In this document: positions 5,012-7,667 of the stretch, piece by piece
Layout of the letters: every line of letters begins with the position of its first letter
How positions within the stretch are numbered: position 1 is the first letter of the stretch
Assembly (NCBI GenBank): GCA_001689485.1
Contig: LUJQ01000044.1
Location: 1 to 7,667, forward strand
From: Bacteroidales bacterium M6
GTDB lineage: Bacteria > Bacteroidota > Bacteroidia > Bacteroidales > Muribaculaceae
Length of the DNA stretch: 7,667 nt
Reading direction: 5' to 3'
The notes under the pieces: model-generated
What the model was told of the DNA's origin: nothing
Databases searched by the model: none
The model's input: the letters and a program-made list of their open reading frames with translations, nothing else
Program-made: the position numbers and the translations under genes

Positions 5012-5665
5012 ATGAAGGCTAAACTGTTTCTTACTCTTTGCGCTTTCATCGCTACCATAACGATGAATGCTCAGACCCTCGAAAAGATGAACTGGTTCAA
5101 TGAGCCGGACAACTGGCAAATCAACAATGGCTCGCTGATAATGGATGTAACACCCAACAGCGACTACTGGCGTATCTCGCATTATGGATTTACCGTTGAC
5201 GACGCTCCGTTCTATTATGCCGAATACGGCGGTGAGTTCGAGGCAAAAGTACAAATATCGGGAGAATACAAAGTGAGGTTTGACCAGGCGGGCATGATGA
5301 TTCGTCTTGACCATGAAAACTATATCAAGACCGGAATCGAGTTTGTTGATGGCAAATACAATCTCAGCACAGTTGTGACACACAAGACTTCCGACTGGAG
5401 TGTGATAGCGCTTGACCGTCCCGTTGACTTCATCTGGATCAAGGCAGTCCGTAGACTCGATGCCGTTGAAATTTTCTATTCGTTCGACGACAAGGAGTAT
5501 CACATGATGCGTAACGCATGGATTGAAGCAAACCACCCTGTGAAAATCGGCATGTTTGCCGCATGTCCCGACGGAAACGGTTTCAAGGCATCTTTCAGCG
5601 ACTTCAAGGTAACTCATCTCCCCGACAAAGTCCGCAGCGAGTGGCTAAAGAACAACGCAGAATAA
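5012..5665 (+). CDS. Secreted DUF1349 domain protein
   Basis: A 217-residue exported protein. Residues 1-20 are a signal peptide (MKAK, hydrophobic core, MNA before Gln21). The mature part is a DUF1349 domain, a concanavalin-like beta-sandwich. Recognised landmarks are WFNEPDNWQ (28-36), DYWRISHYGF (51-60), FDQAGMMIRLD (90-100), YIKTGIEFVDG (104-114), STVVTHKTSDWS (119-130), the SFDDKEYHMMR strand (157-167), and IGMFAACPDGNGFKASFSDF (179-198). Members of this family are often annotated as enolase-regulation-like, but a carbohydrate or other ligand-binding role is just as plausible; the biochemical function is not established. There is no lipobox, so it is probably periplasmic or secreted. It stands alone on the plus strand, divergent from the LuxR regulator, and is followed by a convergent gap containing hairpins. 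Confidence 0.88.
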   Translation: MKAKLFLTLCAFIATITMNAQTLEKMNWFNEPDNWQINNGSLIMDVTPNSDYWRISHYGFTVDDAPFYYAEYGGEFEAKVQISGEYKVRFDQAGMMIRLDHENYIKTGIEFVDGKYNLSTVVTHKTSDWSVIALDRPVDFIWIKAVRRLDAVEIFYSFDDKEYHMMRNAWIEANHPVKIGMFAACPDGNGFKASFSDFKVTHLPDKVRSEWLKNNAE

Positions 5666-5740
5666 TCATCTCCACATCTACACCTATGGCGCCCGACATC
5701 GCTTTAGCGTTTTGTCTGGCAAAGAAATTTTGGCAAATTG

Positions 5741-5771
5741 AAGGCGATGGAGCATGACGCTTCACCGCCTT
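5741..5771. terminator. Probable terminator hairpin between convergent genes
   Basis: A 13-bp stem (5741-5753 with 5759-5771; one A-C mismatch and one G-T pair) closes a 5-nt loop, ATGAC. Only three T follow on the plus strand, so termination may be inefficient. A second imperfect hairpin lies just upstream (5691-5698 with 5713-5720). The 131-bp gap 5666-5796 holds these two structures and no convincing gene. Confidence 0.45.
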
Positions 5772-5796
5772 TAATGCGATTCATCTCAATGAAATA

Positions 5797-6255
5797 TTAC
5801 TTATCTTCAGCTTCCAATACAACAGGTTTCCCATATTTCTTGTCCACAATCAGGAGCAAGAGCGGCTGAGAAGTATAAGACATTTTCTTGCCACGCTTAA
5901 TGGCATAGCGTAAGACAAGTTTATTTCGGTTTGTGTCAGTCAGTGAAATCACTGACAGGTGTGTGTCTATATCTGTCTGCTCAAGGGCCACACATATTAC
6001 GAAACTTTTGTTGAAATCTATTTTCGTAGGCTGACCGTTTGGTCCCATCACAGCCGCCATGCCAAAGTATTTTTCAAATTCCTCGGCGGAAACTATGGTT
6101 GTGGGAGGGAGCCCGGTCACATCATTTCTTACGAAATATCTGTCGGCAACCATATACGGGATTGTCGTGGCTGTACGCTGGGATGTATGACACCCACAGA
6201 AGAATGTGCAGCAAATTACTGCAATGCTGATAAAGAGAATGATCTTGGTTTTCAT
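5797..6255 (-). CDS. Putative lipoprotein with PrcB-C-like domain
   Basis: A 152-residue predicted lipoprotein. Residues 1-21 are a positively charged start plus hydrophobic segment, with Cys22 in FCGC as the likely lipid site (Cys20 or Cys16 are alternatives). The mature part has the pattern of the PrcB C-terminal domain family: a segment around IVSAEEFEKYFG (54-65), then KIDFNKSFVICVAL (78-91), HLSVISLTDTN (99-109), LVLRYAIKRGKKMSYTSQPLLLLIVDKKYG (113-142) and a last strand VVLEA. The similarity is by pattern only and no function follows from it. It lies 9 nt downstream of the HxlR regulator gene on the same strand, so it is probably co-transcribed and under the same control. That could make it an envelope component of the same response. 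Confidence 0.65.
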   Translation of the reverse strand: MKTKIILFISIAVICCTFFCGCHTSQRTATTIPYMVADRYFVRNDVTGLPPTTIVSAEEFEKYFGMAAVMGPNGQPTKIDFNKSFVICVALEQTDIDTHLSVISLTDTNRNKLVLRYAIKRGKKMSYTSQPLLLLIVDKKYGKPVVLEAEDK

Positions 6256-6264
6256 GATTATTTT

Positions 6265-6618
6265 CTATTTCCCGTATTTTTTCTCAAAGATGTAGAAGTG
6301 TTCCTTCCCCCATTGCAGCATCTGATCGATTAGAGGTAACAGAGACTTACCTAACTGGGTTATCCTATATTCTGACCGAGGCGGAAGCTCCGGATAGATG
6401 GTCTTTTCCACCAGTCCATCCTCAACCATTTCCTTCAACTGAATGTCAAGGACACGCGGAGCCGCTTCGGGCAGACATTTATGAATCTCGCTGGGCCGCA
6501 TCGCTTCACCTGAACGAAGTTCGTCAAGCATGCACGATTTCCATTTGGAATCGATTAGGCTCATAGTCAGCCGTAAAGGACAATCGAGGTCAACGGGTAT
6601 CTTCTTTTCGTATGCCAT
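6265..6618 (-). CDS. HxlR-family winged-helix transcriptional regulator
   Basis: A 117-residue HxlR-family (MarR-like winged helix) dimeric DNA-binding protein. Cys13 in DCPLRLTMSLIDSKW occupies the conserved N-terminal cysteine position, which in characterised members such as YodB and HypR senses electrophiles or disulfide stress. The family signature continues with the motif IDSKWKSCMLDEL (22-34), the helix-turn-helix RPSEIHKCLPEAAPRVLDIQL (41-61), LKEMVEDGLVEKTIYPELPP (61-80), and the wing RSEYRITQLGKSLLP (81-95). Two further cysteines (29 and 48) are present. It is divergent from the NTF2-like and nitroreductase genes with a large inverted repeat between them, the standard layout of HxlR regulators and their targets. 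The start at 6618 leaves a leader of about 10 nt from the predicted transcription start. Confidence 0.93.
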   Translation of the reverse strand: MAYEKKIPVDLDCPLRLTMSLIDSKWKSCMLDELRSGEAMRPSEIHKCLPEAAPRVLDIQLKEMVEDGLVEKTIYPELPPRSEYRITQLGKSLLPLIDQMLQWGKEHFYIFEKKYGK

Positions 6619-6634
6619 GTCATTATTTTTGGTG

Positions 6635-6642
6635 CAAAGTTA
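6635..6642 (-). promoter_or_regulatory. -7 box of the HxlR-gene promoter
   Basis: Reads TAACTTTG on the minus strand, identical to the -7 boxes of the LuxR/DUF1349 promoter pair. The base run ATTC at 6666-6663, 20 nt upstream, is a poor -33 element and touches the first base of the inverted repeat at 6666. Weak autogenous control by the repeat-binding protein would fit. Confidence 0.5.
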
Positions 6643-6665
6643 ATGAATATTGTTGAAAATCAGAA

Positions 6666-6704
6666 TACCGAAAAATTATTCCATATATGAATAATTTTTC
6701 GGTA
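6666..6704. promoter_or_regulatory. Inverted repeat, candidate HxlR operator
   Basis: Perfect 16-bp arms, 6666-6681 and 6689-6704, around a 7-nt centre CATATAT. The outer half-site is TACCGAAAAATTATT, mirrored on the right. It lies between the divergent promoters and ends directly at the -33 box of the plus-strand promoter (6705). HxlR-family proteins such as YodB and HypR bind inverted repeats beginning in TAC and rich in A/T, which this resembles. It is not a terminator, because no gene ends nearby. Confidence 0.65.
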
Positions 6705-6705
6705 C

Positions 6706-6736
6706 TTGACAAATACATATTACCATAGTAATTTTG
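6706..6736 (+). promoter_or_regulatory. Promoter of the NTF2-like/nitroreductase operon
   Basis: TTG at 6706-6708, a 20-nt spacer and TAATTTTG at 6729-6736 match the Bacteroidetes promoter pattern. Transcription would begin near 6743, giving a leader of about 20 nt to the ATG at 6764. This decides the start of the next gene: an in-frame TTG at 6734-6736 lies inside the -7 box and would not be in the mRNA. Confidence 0.6.
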
Positions 6737-6763
6737 CAGTCAGAAAATCAAATATATACTGAC

Positions 6764-7114
6764 ATGATAAAAGACTATAAGGAAATTAAGGAAGTGGTGA
6801 TGCAGTATGTAAACGGCTGCGCCACCGGTGATGTCGAACTCGCAAAGAAAGCATTCCACAAGAACGCCATCATGTATGGCTATCTCAACGGCGAACTCTG
6901 CGCCGGAAGCATCGATGCCCTCTATGCCGCAATCTCGCAGCTTGGCGCTGCTCCCGAGACAAAATACGAGGTTGATGTAATGGAGGTTGTCGGCACCGCC
7001 GCAACAGTCCGCGTGGTTCTTGAAGACTGGCACGGGCTGGGATTCACAGACTTCCATTCACTCGTCAAAATGGATGGGAAATGGCAGATTGTCGCAAAAA
7101 TTTTCCATCAGTAA
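6764..7114 (+). CDS. NTF2-like / putative lumazine-binding family protein
   Basis: A 116-residue cytoplasmic protein of the NTF2/SnoaL superfamily, closest by motif to the putative lumazine-binding group (Lumazine_bd_2). It opens with two helices, IKEVVMQYVNGCATGDVELAKKAFH, where the pattern Y-x-x-G-x-x-x-G-D followed by a helix ending in AFH is typical. It continues with NAIMYGYLNGEL (34-45), the central strand YEVDVMEVVGTAATVRVVLED (68-88), and ends FTDFHSLVKMDGKWQIVAKIFH (94-115), the strongest family signature. Such folds are small binding or lyase/isomerase pockets; the ligand is unknown here. I prefer ATG 6764 over the upstream TTG 6734 because the latter overlaps the promoter. It is 3 nt before the nitroreductase gene, so one operon. 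Confidence 0.82.
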   Translation: MIKDYKEIKEVVMQYVNGCATGDVELAKKAFHKNAIMYGYLNGELCAGSIDALYAAISQLGAAPETKYEVDVMEVVGTAATVRVVLEDWHGLGFTDFHSLVKMDGKWQIVAKIFHQ

Positions 7115-7117
7115 ATC

Positions 7118-7639
7118 ATGGGAGACTTTCTCGAACTTGCAAGAGCGCGCTGGTCGGTGCGCTCTTTTTCTTCCCGACAGATTGAGCCTGAAAAACTTGA
7201 TCTCATCCTGAAAGCCGGACAGATTGCTCCTACCGCAGTAAACTATCAGCCTCAGAAGATATATGTGCTTCAAAGTCCGGAGGCGTTGAGTAAAATCCGA
7301 GCCATAACGAAAAGTACCTATAACGCCCCAACCGTTCTTCTCGTTTGCTACGATGCTCGCTTGAGTTGGAAAAGTCCATTTGTAGAGGGATATGACTGCG
7401 GAGAGATGGATGCGTCTATAGTCTGCACCCACATGATGCTTGAAGCGTGGGACATCGGTATCGGCTCTTGTTGGGTTCTCTTGTTTGACCCTGCATTAGT
7501 AAAAAAGGTATTCAATCTTTCACCGTACATTATTCCGGTATGCCTTTTGCCAATAGGTTATCCTTCACCTAATGCAAAACCATACGCACCCTGGCATGAT
7601 GTATTTCGTCCTCTCTCAGAAATGGTGGAATACCTTTGA
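7118..7639 (+). CDS. Nitroreductase family FMN-dependent oxidoreductase
   Basis: A 173-residue nitroreductase-fold flavoenzyme, expected to use FMN and NAD(P)H to reduce nitro compounds, quinones or similar acceptors in the cytoplasm. FMN phosphate-binding residues are visible in ARARWSVRSF (8-17, with Arg11, Ser13 and Arg15). APTAVNYQPQKIYVL (37-51) is the conserved isoalloxazine-side loop. The segment DASIVCTHMMLEAWDIGIGSCWV (98-120) is the core helix and Gly-rich turn, and LLPIGYPSPNAKP (143-155) is the last family motif. The protein is at the short end for the family, which as usual implies a dimer with shared active sites. It is second in an operon with the NTF2-like gene and probably HxlR-controlled, consistent with a role against reactive electrophiles. 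The natural substrate is unknown. Confidence 0.9.
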   Translation: MGDFLELARARWSVRSFSSRQIEPEKLDLILKAGQIAPTAVNYQPQKIYVLQSPEALSKIRAITKSTYNAPTVLLVCYDARLSWKSPFVEGYDCGEMDASIVCTHMMLEAWDIGIGSCWVLLFDPALVKKVFNLSPYIIPVCLLPIGYPSPNAKPYAPWHDVFRPLSEMVEYL

Positions 7640-7641
7640 TC

Positions 7642-7667
7642 GCCGCCTTTTGGCGGCCGAAATTTTT
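7642..7667 (+). terminator. Intrinsic terminator after the nitroreductase gene
   Basis: The stem GCCGCC / GGCGGC (7642-7647 and 7652-7657) has a TTTT loop and is followed by CGAAATTTTT running to the window edge. It begins 2 nt after the stop codon and closes the NTF2-like/nitroreductase operon. The T-run may continue beyond the window. Confidence 0.85.

Noticed and set aside
5006..5617. Minus-strand open frame of 203 codons opposite the DUF1349 gene
   Set aside because: It lies wholly antisense to a gene with clear family motifs, a signal peptide and a promoter. Its translation shows no recognisable domain and it has no promoter of its own.
5686..5757. Short plus-strand frame (23 codons, ATG to TGA) after the DUF1349 gene
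   Set aside because: It overlaps the hairpins of the convergent gap and has no ribosome binding site or coding signature.
5959..6333. Plus-strand frame of 124 codons opposite the lipoprotein and the HxlR gene end
   Set aside because: It spans two minus-strand genes with signal peptide or HxlR motifs, and has no promoter or recognisable domain.
6666..6704. Inverted repeat considered as a terminator
   Set aside because: It lies between two divergent genes where nothing ends, has an A/T-rich stem, and sits exactly between two promoters. An operator explains it better.

Overview
The window looks like a piece of a Bacteroidales genome (Bacteroides/Muribaculaceae type). It covers the 3' end of the transfer operon of a CTnDOT-like integrative conjugative element and an accessory region beyond it. 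The evidence is the run of TraN, TraO, TraP and TraQ homologues, which are specific to Bacteroidetes conjugative transposons. It is supported by the Bacteroidetes-type HU protein, a Ser-Asp-Glu run after the lipoprotein cysteine of TraQ, and promoters that fit the Bacteroidetes -7 box TAnnTTTG with a TTG-containing -33 box 20 nt upstream instead of the E. coli consensus.

Positions 1-3608, plus strand: end of the tra operon. The order is the C-terminal part of TraN (cut by the window edge), TraO, an unnamed protein built from two degenerate primase zinc-finger-like domains, the TraP primase (the same domain plus Toprim), the TraQ lipoprotein, and a secreted GH24-type lysozyme. Gaps are 11 nt or less, and two junctions are 4-nt ATGA overlaps, so this is one transcript. 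It ends at a 19-bp perfect hairpin (3608-3654) that has A/T tracts on both sides and should stop transcription in both directions.

Positions 3664-4948, minus strand: a 51-aa acidic protein with a CxCxxC cluster lies 2 nt downstream of a HU-family nucleoid protein gene. Upstream of these is a solo LuxR-type regulator with a PAS-like sensor half. Positions 5012-5665, plus strand: a secreted DUF1349 protein divergent from the LuxR gene. The 63-bp gap between them is a nearly complete mirror-image promoter. An 18-bp palindrome supplies both -7 boxes, and the ATTG -33 elements are mirrored too.

Positions 5797-7639: an HxlR-family regulator followed by a PrcB-like lipoprotein (minus strand), divergent from an NTF2/lumazine-binding-like protein and a nitroreductase (plus strand). 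A 16-bp-arm inverted repeat fills the space between the two promoters and is the obvious candidate HxlR operator. Together these suggest an HxlR-controlled redox or electrophile-response cassette. The window closes on a terminator just after the nitroreductase.

No tRNA, rRNA, CRISPR array, insertion sequence, integrase or att site was seen, and no gap between genes exceeds about 150 bp. Whether everything right of 3660 belongs to the conjugative element cannot be decided from this window.
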